Shown piece after piece: positions 11,932 through 25,969 of a stretch of DNA of 64,000 bases. Below the pieces are notes generated by a model. That model did not search any database and was not told the DNA's origin. It worked only from the letters and a program-made list of their open reading frames with translations. Source of the stretch: Auanema rhodensis (taxonomy: Eukaryota > Nematoda > Chromadorea > Rhabditida > Rhabditidae); NCBI GenBank assembly GCA_964057225.1, contig OZ059897.1, positions 2,914,001 to 2,978,000 of the forward strand. Reading direction: 5' to 3'. Each line of letters starts with the position of its first letter. The stretch's first letter is position 1. The translations under genes and the position numbers were made by a program.

Positions 11932-13686
11932 AGTGCATTCGATGCGGATTTTTAAGCTGCGTCGATCTGTGTTATCAGATTTGAGTTAGCTTAAAAATGC
12001 ACCGAGTAATCAACTGATATAGGTTCACACTTATATCCTCGATTTTCACCCTGAAGAAATGATTTTTTCGTTGAAAAACATTGTCCATCGTATTCGTCTT
12101 GAAAAAAGGAATCTAAAAACATCTACTTTTTGTGAAATTATTTAGAAATTTTTCGGGAAAATTTTTGTCACAATGTTTTTGTAAGCAATGTTGAGTGTAC
12201 ATGGGAACTCAGCATACACTAATGCATTATTTTTCAAACGATCATAACTAATTTTTGTATAGAGCGTTTCTCAATGTAGTATAGTGCATTCGATGCGGAT
12301 TTTTAAGCTGCGTCGATCTGTGTTATCAGATTTGAGTTAGCTTAAAAAAGCACCGAGTAATCAACTGATATAGGTTCACACTTATATCCTCGATTTTCAC
12401 CCTGAAGAATTAATTTTTTCGTTGAATAACATTGTCCATCATCTTTGCCTTGAAAAAAGAAATCTAAAAACTCCTACTTTTTGTGAAATTATTCAGAAAA
12501 TTTTCGGGAAAATTTTTGTCAAAATGTTTTTGGAAGCAATGTTGAGTGTACATGGGAACTCAACATACACTAATGCATTATTTTTCAAACGATCATAACT
12601 AATTTTTGTATGGAGCGTTTCTCAATGTAGTATAGTGCATTCGATGCGGATTTTTAAGCTGCGTTGATCTGTGTTATCAGATTTGCGCTAGCTTAAAAAT
12701 GCACCGAGTAATCAACTGATATAGGTTCACACATATATCCTCGATTTTCACCCTGAAGAATTAATTTTTTCGTTGAATAACATTGTCCATCATCTTTGCC
12801 TTGAAAAAAGAAATCTAAAAACTCCTACTTTTTGTGAAATTATTTAGAAATTTTTCGGGAAAATTTTTGTCACAATGTTTTTGGAAGCAATGTTGAGTGT
12901 ACATGGGAACTCAGCATACACTAATGCATTATTTTTCAAACGATCATAACTAATTTTTGTATGGAGCGTTTCTCAATGTAGTATAGTGCATTCGATGCGG
13001 ATTTTTAAGCTGCGTTGATCTGTGTTATCAGATTTGCGCTAGCTTAAAAATGCACCGAGTAATCAACTGATATAGGTTCACACTTATATCCTCGATTTTC
13101 ACCCTGAAGAATTAATTTTTTCGTTGAATAACATTGTCCATCGTCTTTGCCTTGAAAAAAGAAATCTAAAAACTCCTACTTTTCGTGAAATTATTTAGAA
13201 ATTTTTCGGGAAAATTTTTGTCACAATGTTTTTGGAAGCAATGTTGAGTGTACATGGGAACTCAGCATACACTAATGCATTATTTTTCAAACGATCATAA
13301 CTAATTTTTGTATGGAGCGTTTCTCAATGTAGTATAGTGCATTCGATGCGGATTTTTAAGCTGCGTTGATCTGTGTTATCAGATTTGCGCTAGCTTAAAA
13401 ATGCACCGAGTAATCAACTGATATAGGTTCACACTTATATCCTCGATTTTCACCCTGAAGAATTAATTTTTTCGTTGAATAACATTGTCCATCGTCTTTG
13501 CCTTGAAAAAAGAAATCTAAAAACTCCTACTTTTCGTGAAATTATTTAGAAATTTTTCGGGAAAATTTTTGTCACAATGTTTTTGGAAGCAATGTTGAGT
13601 GTACATGGGAACTCAGCATACACTAATGCATTATTTTTCAAACGATCATAACTAATTTTTGTATAGAGCGTTTCTCAATGTAGTAT
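11932..13686 (+). repeat. GTAAGC-marked HOR, unit 1, five monomers (M35-M39)
   Basis: The unit starts with M35, which carries TTTTTGTAAGCAATG (G to T at offset 251) and a hybrid left half. Next is M36 with AAAAAAGCACC, CATCATCTTTGCC and the perfect dyad at offsets 215-234. M37 has CATCATC and a private CACATATATCC. M38 and M39 have CTTTTCGTG. M35 switches from B to A markers between offsets 62 and 76, then returns to B before offset 128. It is therefore a double-switch mosaic. Confidence 0.88.
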
Positions 13687-16143
13687 AGTGCATTCGATGC
13701 GGATTTTTAAGCTGCGTTGATCTGTGTTATCAGATTTGCGCTAGCTTAAAAATGCACCGAGTAATCAACTGATATAGGTTCACACTTATATCCTCGATTT
13801 TCACCCTGAAGAATTAATTTTTTCGTTGAAAAACATTGTCCATCGTATTCGTCTTGAAAAAAGGAATCTAAAAACATCTACTTTTTGTGAAATTATTTAG
13901 AAATTTTTCGGGAAAATTTTTGTCACAATGTTTTTGTAAGCAATGTTGAGTGTACATGGGAACTCAGCATACACTAATGCATTATTTTTCAAACGATCAT
14001 AACTAATTTTTGTATAGAGCGTTTCTCAATGTAGTATAGTGCATTCGATGCGGATTTTTAAGCTGCGTCGATCTGTGTTATCAGATTTGAGTTAGCTTAA
14101 AAAAGCACCGAGTAATCAACTGATATAGGTTCACACTTATATCCTCGATTTTCACCCTGAAGAATTAATTTTTTCGTTGAATAACATTGTCCATCATCTT
14201 TGCCTTGAAAAAAGAAATCTAAAAACTCCTACTTTTTGTGAAATTATTCAGAAAATTTTCGGGAAAATTTTTGTCAAAATGTTTTTGGAAGCAATGTTGA
14301 GTGTACATGGGAACTCAACATACACTAATGCATTATTTTTCAAACGATCATAACTAATTTTTGTATGGAGCGTTTCTCAATGTAGTATAGTGCATTCGAT
14401 GCGGATTTTTAAGCTGCGTTGATCTGTGTTATCAGATTTGCGCTAGCTTAAAAATGCACCGAGTAATCAACTGATATAGGTTCACACTTATATCCTCGAT
14501 TTTCACCCTGAAGAATTAATTTTTTCGTTGAATAACATTGTCCATCATCTTTGCCTTGAAAAAAGAAATCTAAAAACTCCTACTTTTTGTGAAATTATTT
14601 AGAAATTTTTCGGGAAAATTTTTGTCACAATGTTTTTGGAAGCAATGTTGAGTGTACATGGGAACTCAGCATACACTAATGCATTATTTTTCAAACGATC
14701 ATAACTAATTTTTGTATGGAGCGTTTCTCAATGTAGTATAGTGCATTCGATGCGGATTTTTAAGCTGCGTTGATCTGTGTTATCAGATTTGCGCTAGCTT
14801 AAAAATGCACCGAGTAATCAACTGATATAGGTTCACACTTATATCCTCGATTTTCACCCTGAAGAATTAATTTTTTCGTTGAATAACATTGTCCATCGTC
14901 TTTGCCTTGAAAAAAGAAATCTAAAAACTCCTACTTTTCGTGAAATTATTTAGAAATTTTTCGGGAAAATTTTTGTCACAATGTTTTTGGAAGCAATGTT
15001 GAGTGTACATGGGAACTCAGCATACACTAATGCATTATTTTTCAAACGATCATAACTAATTTTTGTATGGAGCGTTTCTCAATGTAGTATAGTGCATTCG
15101 ATGCGGATTTTTAAGCTGCGTTGATCTGTGTTATCAGATTTGCGCTAGCTTAAAAATGCACCGAGTAATCAACTGATATAGGTTCACACTTATATCCTCG
15201 ATTTTCACCCTGAAGAATTAATTTTTTCGTTGAATAACATTGTCCATCGTCTTTGCCTTGAAAAAAGAAATCTAAAAACTCCTACTTTTCGTGAAATTAT
15301 TTAGAAATTTTTCGGGAAAATTTTTGTCACAATGTTTTTGGAAGCAATGTTGAGTGTACATGGGAACTCAGCATACACTAATGCATTATTTTTCAAACGA
15401 TCATAACTAATTTTTGTATAGAGCGTTTCTCAATGTAGTATAGTGCATTCGATGCGGATTTTTAAGCTGCGTTGATCTGTGTTATCAGATTTGCGCTAGC
15501 TTAAAAATGCACCGAGTAATCAACTGATATAGGTTCACACTTATATCCTCGATTTTCACCCTGAAGAATTAATTTTTTCGTTGAATAACATTGTCCATCG
15601 TCTTTGCCTTGAAAAAAGAAATCTAAAAACTCCTACTTTTCGTGAAATTATTTAGAAATTTTTCGGGAAAATTTTTGTCACAATGTTTTTGGAAGCAATG
15701 TTGAGTGTACATGGGAACTCAGCATACACTAATGCATTATTTTTCAAACGATCATAACTAATTTTTGTATGGAGCGTTTCTCAATGTAGTATAGTGCATT
15801 CGATGCGGATTTTTAAGCTGCGTTGATCTGTGTTATCAGATTTGCGCTAGCTTAAAAATGCACCGAGTAATCAACTGATATAGGTTCACACTTATATCCT
15901 CGATTTTCACCCTGAAGAATTAATTTTTTCGTTGAATAACATTGTCCATCGTCTTTGCCTTGAAAAAAGAAATCTAAAAACTCCTACTTTTCGTGAAATT
16001 ATTTAGAAATTTTTCGGGAAAATTTTTGTCACAATGTTTTTGGAAGCAATGTTGAGTGTACATGGGAACTCAGCATACACTAATGCATTATTTTTCAAAC
16101 GATCATAACTAATTTTTGTATAGAGCGTTTCTCAATGTAGTAT
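13687..16143 (+). repeat. GTAAGC-marked HOR, unit 2, seven monomers (M40-M46)
   Basis: This unit has the same order as unit 1, but the CTTTTCGTG pair is present twice (M43-M44 and M45-M46). The members alternate TATGGAGCG and TATAGAGCG ends, which shows the pair was duplicated together. M40 carries the GTAAGC marker on a different backbone from M35. Its left half is A, AATTAATT is present, and it switches to GAAAAAC and ATTCGTC, so the A-to-B change lies between offsets 133 and 145. Confidence 0.88.
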
Positions 16144-18950
16144 AGTGCATTCGATGCGGATTTTTAAGCTGCGTTGATCTGTGTTATCAGATTTGCGCTA
16201 GCTTAAAAATGCACCGAGTAATCAACTGATATAGGTTCACACTTATATCCTCGATTTTCACCCTGAAGAATTAATTTTTTCGTTGAAAAACATTGTCCAT
16301 CGTATTCGTCTTGAAAAAAGGAATCTAAAAACATCTACTTTTTGTGAAATTATTTAGAAATTTTTCGGGAAAATTTTTGTCACAATGTTTTTGTAAGCAA
16401 TGTTGAGTGTACATGGGAACTCAGCATACACTAATGCATTATTTTTCAAACGATCATAACTAATTTTTGTATAGAGCGTTTCTCAATGTAGTATAGTGCA
16501 TTCGATGCGGATTTTTAAGCTGCGTCGATCTGTGTTATCAGATTTGAGTTAGCTTAAAAAAGCACCGAGTAATCAACTGATATAGGTTCACACTTATATC
16601 CTCGATTTTCACCCTGAAGAATTAATTTTTTCGTTGAATAACATTGTCCATCATCTTTGCCTTGAAAAAAGAAATCTAAAAACTCCTACTTTTTGTGAAA
16701 TTATTCAGAAAATTTTCGGGAAAATTTTTGTCAAAATGTTTTTGGAAGCAATGTTGAGTGTACATGGGAACTCAACATACACTAATGCATTATTTTTCAA
16801 ACGATCATAACTAATTTTTGTATGGAGCGTTTCTCAATGTAGTATAGTGCATTCGATGCGGATTTTTAAGCTGCGTTGATCTGTGTTATCAGATTTGCGC
16901 TAGCTTAAAAATGCACCGAGTAATCAACTGATATAGGTTCACACTTATATCCTCGATTTTCACCCTGAAGAATTAATTTTTTCGTTGAATAACATTGTCC
17001 ATCATCTTTGCCTTGAAAAAAGAAATCTAAAAACTCCTACTTTTTGTGAAATTATTTAGAAATTTTTCGGGAAAATTTTTGTCACAATGTTTTTGGAAGC
17101 AATGTTGAGTGTACATGGGAACTCAGCATACACTAATGCATTATTTTTCAAACGATCATAACTAATTTTTGTATGGAGCGTTTCTCAATGTAGTATAGTG
17201 CATTCGATGCGGATTTTTAAGCTGCGTTGATCTGTGTTATCAGATTTGCGCTAGCTTAAAAATGCACCGAGTAATCAACTGATATAGGTTCACACTTATA
17301 TCCTCGATTTTCACCCTGAAGAATTAATTTTTTCGTTGAATAACATTGTCCATCGTCTTTGCCTTGAAAAAAGAAATCTAAAAACTCCTACTTTTCGTGA
17401 AATTATTTAGAAATTTTTCGGGAAAATTTTTGTCACAATGTTTTTGGAAGCAATGTTGAGTGTACATGGGAACTCAGCATACACTAATGCATTATTTTTC
17501 AAACGATCATAACTAATTTTTGTATGGAGCGTTTCTCAATGTAGTATAGTGCATTCGATGCGGATTTTTAAGCTGCGTTGATCTGTGTTATCAGATTTGC
17601 GCTAGCTTAAAAATGCACCGAGTAATCAACTGATATAGGTTCACACTTATATCCTCGATTTTCACCCTGAAGAATTAATTTTTTCGTTGAATAACATTGT
17701 CCATCGTCTTTGCCTTGAAAAAAGAAATCTAAAAACTCCTACTTTTCGTGAAATTATTTAGAAATTTTTCGGGAAAATTTTTGTCACAATGTTTTTGGAA
17801 GCAATGTTGAGTGTACATGGGAACTCAGCATACACTAATGCATTATTTTTCAAACGATCATAACTAATTTTTGTATGGAGCGTTTCTCAATGTAGTATAG
17901 TGCATTCGATGCGGATTTTTAAGCTGCGTTGATCTGTGTTATCAGATTTGCGCTAGCTTAAAAATGCACCGAGTAATCAACTGATATAGGTTCACACTTA
18001 TATCCTCGATTTTCACCCTGAAGAATTAATTTTTTCGTTGAATAACATTGTCCATCGTCTTTGCCTTGAAAAAAGAAATCTAAAAACTCCTACTTTTCGT
18101 GAAATTATTTAGAAATTTTTCGGGAAAATTTTTGTCACAATGTTTTTGGAAGCAATGTTGAGTGTACATGGGAACTCAGCATACACTAATGCATTATTTT
18201 TCAAACGATCATAACTAATTTTTGTATAGAGCGTTTCTCAATGTAGTATAGTGCATTCGATGCGGATTTTTAAGCTGCGTCGATCTGTGTTATCAGATTT
18301 GAGTTAGCTTGAAAATGCACCGAGATATCAACTGATATATGTTCACACTTATATCCTCGATTTTCACCCTGAAGAAATGATTTTTTCGTTGAAAAACATT
18401 GTCCATCGTATTCGTCTTGAAAAAAGGAATCTAAAAACATCTACTTTTTGTGAAATTATTTAGAAATTTTTCGGGAAAATTTGGTCACAATGTTTTTGGA
18501 AGCAATGTTGAGTGTACATGGGAACTCAGCATACACTAATGCATTATTTTTCAAACGATCATAACTAATTTTGGTATAGAGCGTTTCTCAATGTAGTATA
18601 GTGCATTCGATGCGGATTTTTAAGCTGCGTCGATCTGTGTTATCAGATTTGAGTTAGCTTAAAAATGCACCGAGATATCAACTGATATATGTTCACACTT
18701 ATATCCTCGATTTTCACCCTGAAGAAATGATTTTTTCGTTGAAAAACATTGTCCATCGTATTCGTCTTGAAAAAAAGAATCTAAAAACATCTAGTTTTTG
18801 TGAAATTATTTAGAAATTTTTCGGGAAAATTTTTGTCAAAATGTTTTTGGAAGCAATGTTGAGTGTACATGGGAACTCAGCATACACTAATGCATTATTT
18901 TTCAAACGATCATAACTAATTTTTGTATAGAGCGTTTCTCAATGTAGTAT
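16144..18950 (+). repeat. GTAAGC-marked HOR, unit 3, eight monomers (M47-M54)
   Basis: M47-M49 repeat M40-M42. Three CTTTTCGTG A/A monomers follow (M50-M52), then two B/B monomers (M53, M54). M53 is 350 bp, with the AAATTTGGTC deletion and the AATTTTGGTA change. M54 has a private CTAGTTTTTG. The distance from the GTAAGC site of unit 2 (16393) to that of the next unit (19200) is 2807 bp, which is eight monomers minus the one lost base. Confidence 0.88.
16495..16845 (+). repeat. Hybrid-left monomer with AAAAAAGCACC and perfect dyad (M48)
   Basis: GAGTTAGC (B) at offset 52 is followed by GTAATC and GG before TTCAC (A), so the left half switches class between offsets 56 and 76. A T to A change gives AAAAAAGCACC, seen only in this monomer type (M36, M41, M48, M56). 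It carries an A right half with CATCATCTTTGCC but has the B-associated CAG and the perfect 9-bp dyad. It is thus a three-part mosaic. Confidence 0.88.
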
Positions 18951-20704
18951 AGTGCATTCGATGCGGATTTTTAAGCTGCGTTGATCTGTGTTATCAGATT
19001 TGCGCTAGCTTAAAAATGCACCGAGTAATCAACTGATATAGGTTCACACTTATATCCTCGATTTTCACCCTGAAGAATTAATTTTTTCGTTGAAAAACAT
19101 TGTCCATCGTATTCGTCTTGAAAAAAGGAATCTAAAAACATCTACTTTTTGTGAAATTATTTAGAAATTTTTCGGGAAAATTTTTGTCACAATGTTTTTG
19201 TAAGCAATGTTGAGTGTACATGGGAACTCAGCATACACTAATGCATTATTTTTCAAACGATCATAACTAATTTTTGTATAGAGCGTTTCTCAATGTAGTA
19301 CAGTGCATTCGATGCGGATTTTTAAGCTGCGTCGATCTGTGTTATCAGATTTGAGTTAGCTTAAAAAAGCACCGAGTAATCAACTGATATAGGTTCACAC
19401 TTATATCCTCGATTTTCACCCTGAAGAATTAATTTTTTCGTTGAATAACATTGTCCATCATCTTTGCCTTGAAAAAAGAAATCTAAAAACTCCTACTTTT
19501 TGTGAAATTATTCAGAAAATTTTCGGGAAAATTTTTGTCAAAATGTTTTTGGAAGCAATGTTGAGTGTACATGGGAACTCAGCATACACTAATGCATTAT
19601 TTTTCAAACGATCATAACTAATTTTTGTATGGAGCGTTTCTCAATGTAGTATAGTGCATTCGATGCGGATTTTTAAGCTGCGTTGATCTGTGTTATCAGA
19701 TTTGCGCTAGCTTAAAAATGCACCGAGTAATCAACTGATATAGGTTCACACTTATATCCTCGATTTTCACCCTGAAGAATTAATTTTTTCGTTGAATAAC
19801 ATTGTCCATCGTCTTTGCCTTGAAAAAAGAAATCTAAAAACTCCTACTTTTTGTGAAATTATTTAGAAATTTTTCGGGAAAATTTTTGTCACAATGTTTT
19901 TGGAAGCAATGTTGAGTGTACATGGGAACTCAGCATACACTAATGCATTATTTTTCAAACGATCATAACTAATTTTTGTATGGAGCGTTTCTCAATGTAG
20001 TATAGTGCATTCGATGCGGATTTTTAAGCTGCGTTGATCTGTGTTATCAGATTTGCGCTAGCTTAAAAATGCACCGAGTAATCAACTGATATAGGTTCAC
20101 ACTTATATCCTCGATTTTCACCCTGAAGAATTAATTTTTTCGTTGAATAACATTGTCCATCGTCTTTGCCTTGAAAAAAGAAATCTAAAAACTCCTACTT
20201 TTCGTGAAATTATTTAGAAATTTTTCGGGAAAATTTTTGTCACAATGTTTTTGGAAGCAATGTTGAGTGTACATGGGAACTCAGCATACACTAATGCATT
20301 ATTTTTCAAACGATCATAACTAATTTTTGTATAGAGCGTTTCTCAATGTAGTATAGTGCATTCGATGCGGATTTTTAAGCTGCGTCGATCTGTGTTATCA
20401 GATTTGAGTTAGCTTGAAAATGCACCGAGATATCAACTGATATATGTTCACACTTATATCCTCGATTTTCACCCTGAAGAAATGATTTTTTCGTTGAAAA
20501 ACATTGTCCATCGTATTCGTCTTGAAAAAAGGAATCTAAAAACATCTACTTTTTGTGAAATTATTTAGAAATTTTTCGGGAAAATTTGGTCACAATGTTT
20601 TTGGAAGCAATGTTGAGTGTACATGGGAACTCAGCATACACTAATGCATTATTTTTCAAACGATCATAACTAATTTTGGTATAGAGCGTTTCTCAATGTA
20701 GTAT
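18951..20704 (+). repeat. GTAAGC-marked HOR, unit 4, five monomers (M55-M59)
   Basis: M55 matches M40 and M47. M56 matches M48 but keeps AGCATAC. M57 and M58 are A/A, M58 with CTTTTCGTG. M59 (20355-20704) is a second copy of M53, with the same 1-bp deletion and AATTTTGGTA. A private GTACAGTGC sits just at the M55-M56 junction. This is the last GTAAGC-marked unit; I do not see that marker again downstream. Confidence 0.86.
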
Positions 20705-23512
20705 AGTGCATTCGATGCGGATTTTTAAGCTGCGTCGATCTGTGTTATCAGATTTGAGTTAGCTTAAAAATGCACCGAGATATCAACTGATATATGTTCA
20801 CACTTATATCCTCGATTTTCACCCTGAAGAAATGATTTTTTCGTTGAAAAACATTGTCCATCGTATTCGTCTTGAAAAAAAGAATCTAAAAACATCTACT
20901 TTTTGTGAAATTATTCAGAAATTTTTCGGGAAAATTTTTGTCAAAATGTTTTTGGAAGCAATGTTGAGTGTACATGGGAACTCAACATACACTAATGCAT
21001 TATTTTTCAAACGATCATAACTAATTTTTGTATGGAGCGTTTCTCAATGTAGTATAGTGCATTCGATGCGGATTTTTAAGCTGCGTTGATCTGTGTTATC
21101 AGATTTGCGCTAGCTTAAAAATGCACCGAGTAATCAACTGATATAGGTTCACACTTATATCCTCGATTTTCACCCTGAAGAATTAATTTTTTCGTTGAAT
21201 AACATTGTCCATCGTCTTTGCCTTGAAAAAAGAAATCTAAAAACTCCTACTTTTTGTGAAATTATTTAGAAATTTTTCGGGAAAATTTTTGTCACAATGT
21301 TTTTGGAAGCAATGTTGAGTGTACATGGGAACTCAGCATACACTAATGCATTATTTTTCAAACGATCATAACTAATTTTTGTATGGAGCGTTTCTCAATG
21401 TAGTATAGTGCATTCGATGCGGATTTTTAAGCTGCGTTGATCTGTGTTATCAGATTTGCGCTAGCTTAACAATGCACCGAGTAATCAACTGATATAGGTT
21501 CACACTTATATCCTCGATTTTCACCCTGAAGAATTAATTTTTTCGTTGAATAACGTTGTCCATCGTCTTTGCCTTGAAAAAAAAAATCTAAAAACTCCTA
21601 CTTTTTGTGAAATTATTTAGAAATTTTTCGGGAAAATTTTTGTCACAATGTTTTTGGAAGTAATGTTGAGTGTACATGGGAACTCAGCATACACTAATGC
21701 ATTATTTTTCAAACGATCATAACTAATTTTTGTATGGAGCGTTTCTCAATGTAGTATAGTGCATTCGATGCGGATTTTTAAGCTGCGTTGATCTGTGTTA
21801 TCAGATTTGCGCTAGCTTAAAAATGCACCGAGTAATCAACTGATATAGGTTCACACTTATATCCTCGATTTTCACCCTGAAGAATTAATTTTTTCGTTGA
21901 ATAACATTGTCCATCGTCTTTGCCTTGAAAAAAGAAATCTAAAAACTCCTACTTTTTGTGAAATTATTTAGAAATTTTTCGGGAAAATTTTTGTCACAAT
22001 GTTTTTGGAAGCAATGTTGAGTGTACATGGGAACTCAGCATACACTAATGCATTATTTTTCAAACGATCATAACTAATTTTTGTATAGAGCGTTTTTCAA
22101 TGTAGTATAGTGCATTCGATGCGGATTTTTAAGCTGCGTTGATCTGTGTTATCAGATTTGCGCTAGCTTAAAAATGCACCGAGTAATCAACTGATATAGG
22201 TTCACACTTATATCCTCGATTTTCACCCTGAAGAATTAATTTTTTCGTTGAATAACATTGTCCATCGTCTTTGCCTTGAAAAAAAAAATCTAAAAACTCC
22301 TACTTTTTGTGAAATTATTTAGAAATTTTTCGGGAAAATTTTTGTCACAATGTTTTTGGAAGCAATGTTGAGTGTACATGGGAACTCAGCATACACTAAT
22401 GCATTATTTTTCAAACGATCATAACTAATTTTTGTATAGAGCGTTTCTCAATGTAGTATAGTGCATTCGATGCGGATTTTTAAGCTGCGTCGATCTGTTT
22501 TATCAGATTTGAGTTAGCTTAAAAATGCACCGAGATATCAACTGATATATGTTCACACTTATATCCTCGATTTTCACCCTGAAGAAATGATTTTTTCGTT
22601 GAAAAACATTGTCCATCGTATTCGTCTTGAAAAAAAGAATCTAAAAACATCTACTTTTTGTGAAATTATTCAGAAAATTTTCGGGAAAATTTTTGTCAAA
22701 ATGTTTTTGGAAGCAATGTTGAGTGTACATGGGAACTCAACATACACTAATGCATTATTTTTCAAACGATCATAACTAATTTTTGTATGGAGCGTTTCTC
22801 AATGTAGTATAGTGCATTCGATGCGGATTTTTAAGCTGCGTTGATCTGTGTTATCAGATTTGCGCTAGCTTAAAAATGCACCGAGTAATCAACTGATATA
22901 GGTTCACACTTATATCCTCGATTTTCACCCTGAAGAATTAATTTTTTCGTTGAATAACATTGTCCATCATCTTTGCCTTGAAAAAAGAAATCTAAAAACT
23001 CCTACTTTTTGTGAAATTATTTAGAAATTTTTCGGGAAAATTTTTGTCACAATGTTTTTGGAAGCAATGTTGAGTGTACATGGGAACTCAGCATACACTA
23101 ATGCATTATTTTTCAAACGATCATAACTAATTTTTGAATGGAGCGTTTCTCAATGTAGTATAGTGCATTCGATGCGGATTTTTAAGCTGCGTTGATCTGT
23201 GTTATCAGATTTGCGCTAGCTTAAAAATGCACCGAGTAATCAACTGATATAGGTTCACACTTATATCCTCGATTTTCACCCTGAAGAATTAATTTTTTCG
23301 TTGAATAACATTGTCCATCGTCTTTGCCTTGAAAAAAGAAATCTAAAAACTCCTACTTTTTGTGAAATTATTTAGAAATTTTTCGGGAAAATTTTTGTCA
23401 CAATTTTTTTGGAAGCAATGTTGAGTGTACATGGGAACTCAGCATACACTAATGCATTATTTTTCAAACGATCATAACTAATTTTTGTATGGAGCGTTTT
23501 TCAATGTAGTAT
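20705..23512 (+). repeat. Eight-monomer segment, copy 1 (M60-M67)
   Basis: Order: B/B with CAG, A/A, A/A with GAATAACGTTG, A/A, A/A with long A run, B/B with CTGTTTTATC and perfect dyad, A/A with CATCATC, A/A with CACAATTTTTTTGG. The same order recurs at 25970-28777, 5265 bp (15 monomers) away. A shorter relative is M26-M34 (8774-11931), where extra A/A monomers sit in the middle. M62 has a private CTTAACAATG. Confidence 0.88.
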
Positions 23513-25969
23513 AGTGCATTCGATGCGGATTTTTAAGCTGCGTTGATCTGTGTTATCAGATTTGCGCTAGCTTGAAAATGCACCGAGTAATCAACTGATA
23601 TAGGTTCACACTTATATCCTCGATTTTCACCCTGAAGAATTAATTTTTTCGTTGAATAACATTGTCCATCGTCTTTGCCTTGAAAAAAGAAATCTAAAAA
23701 CTCCTACTTTTTGTGAAATTATTTAGAAATTTTTCGGGAAAATTTTTGTCACAATTTTTTTGGAAGCAATGTTGAGTGTACATGGGAACTCAGCATACAC
23801 TAATGCATTATTTTTCAAACGATCATAACTAATTTTTGTATGGAGCGTTTTTCAATGTAGTATAGTGCATTCGATTCGGATTTTTAAGCTGCGTTGATCT
23901 GTGTTATCAGATTTGCGCTAGCTTGAAAATGCACCGAGTAATCAACTGATATAGGTTCACACTTATATCCTCGATTTTCACCCTGAAGAATTAATTTTTT
24001 CGTTGAATAACATTGTCCATCGTCTTTGCCTTGAAAAAAAAAATCTAAAAACACCTACTTTTTGTGAAATTATTTAGAAATTTTTCGGGAAAATTTTTGT
24101 CACAATGTTTTTGGAAGCAATGTTGAGTGTACATGGGAACTCAGCATACACTAATGCATTATTTTTCAAACGATCATAACTAATTTTTGTATAGAGCGTT
24201 TCTCAATGTAGTATAGTGCATTCGATGCGGATTTTTAAGCTGCGTCGATCTGTGTTATCAGATTTGAGTTAGCTTAAAAATGCACCGAGATATCAACTGA
24301 TATATGTTCACACTTATATCCTCGATTTTCACCCTGAAGAAATGATTTTTTCGTTGAAAAACATTGTCCATCGTATTCGTCTTGAAAAAAAGAATCTAAA
24401 AACATCTACTTTTTGTGAAATTATTCAGAAAATTTTCGGGAAAATTTTTGTCAAAATGTTTTTGGAAGCAATGTTGAGTGTACATGGAAACTCAACATAC
24501 ACTAATGCATTATTTTTCAAACGATCATAACTAATTTTTGTATGAAGCGTTTCTCAATGTAGTATAGTGCATTCGATGCGGATTTTTAAGCTGCGTTGAT
24601 CTGTGTTATCAGATTTGCGCTAGCTTAAAAATGCACCGAGTAATCAACTGATATAGGTTCACACTTATATCCTCGATTTTCACCCTGAAGAATTAATTTT
24701 TTCGTTGAATAACATTGTCCATCATCTTTGCCTTGAAAAAAGAAATCTAAAAACTCCTACTTTTTGTGAAATTATTTAGAAACTTTTCGGGAAAATTTTT
24801 GTCACAATGTTTTTGGAAGCAATGTTGAGTGTACATGGGAACTCAGCATACACTAATGCATTATTTTTCAAACGATCATAACTAATTTTTGTATAGAGCG
24901 TTTCTCAATGTAGTATAGTGCATTCGATGCGGATTTTTAAGCTGCGTCGATCTGTGTTATCAGATTTGAGTTAGCTTGAAAATGCACCGAGATATCAACT
25001 GATATATGTTCACACTTATATCCTCGATTTTCACCCTGAAGAAATGATTTTTTCGTTGAAAAACATTGTCCATCGTATTCGTCTTGAAAAAAAGAATCTA
25101 AAAACATCTACTTTTTGTGAAATTATTCAGAAATTTTTCGGGAAAATTTTTGTCAAAATGTTTTTGGAAGCAATGTTGAGTGTACATGGGAACTCAACAT
25201 ACACTAATGCATTATTTTTCAAACGATCATAACTAATTTTTGTATGGAGCGTTTCTCAATGTAGTATAGTGCATTCGATGCGGATTTTTAAGCTGCGTTG
25301 ATCTGTGTTATCAGATTTGCGCTAGCTTAAAAATGCACCGAGTAATCAACTGATATAGGTTCACACTTATATCCTCGATTTTCACCCTGAAGAATTAATT
25401 TTTTCGTTGAATAACATTGTCCATCGTCTTTGCCTTGAAAAAAGAAATCTAAAAACTCCTACTTTTCGTGAAATTATTTAGAAATTTTTCGGGAAAATTT
25501 TTGTCACAATGTTTTTGGAAGCAATGTTGAGTGTACATGGGAACTCAGCATACACTAATGCATTATTTTTCAAACGATCATAACTAATTTTTGTATAGAG
25601 CGTTTCTCAATGTAGTATAGTGCATTCGATGCGGATTTTTAAGCTGCGTCGATCTGTGTTATCAGATTTGAGTTAGCTTGAAAATGCACCGAGATATCAA
25701 CTGATATATGTTCACACTTATATCCTCGATTTTCACCCTGAAGAAATGATTTTTTCGTTGAAAAACATTGTCCATCGTATTCGTCTTGAAAAAAGGAATC
25801 TAAAAACATCTACTTTTTGTGAAATTATTTAGAAATTTTTCGGGAAAATTTTTGTCACAATGTTTTTGGAAGCAATGTTGAGTGTACATGGGAACTCAGC
25901 ATACACTAATGCATTATTTTTCAAACGATCATAACTAATTTTTGTATAGAGCGTTTCTCAATGTAGTAT
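23513..25969 (+). repeat. Spacer between the two eight-monomer copies (M68-M74)
   Basis: M68 is A/A with GCTTGAAAATG and CACAATTTTTTTGG. M69 starts TTCGATTCGG and has ACACCTAC. M70 is B/B with the perfect dyad and a private TGGAAACTC. M71 is A/A with CATCATC and AAACTTTTC. M72 is B/B with CAG. M73 is A/A with CTTTTCGTG. M74 is B/B with the TAG still present. M70-M72 have the same plan as M83-M85 (28778-29830), so this stretch contains the source-type order of the next block. Confidence 0.84.

Noticed and set aside
6319-20704. The equal 2105-bp spacing of M19-M25 and M53-M59 as proof of a long segmental duplication
   Set aside because: The five monomers between the members differ in class (M55 and M56 are GTAAGC-unit monomers), so the equal spacing may be chance. 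Only the shared deletion tract is claimed.
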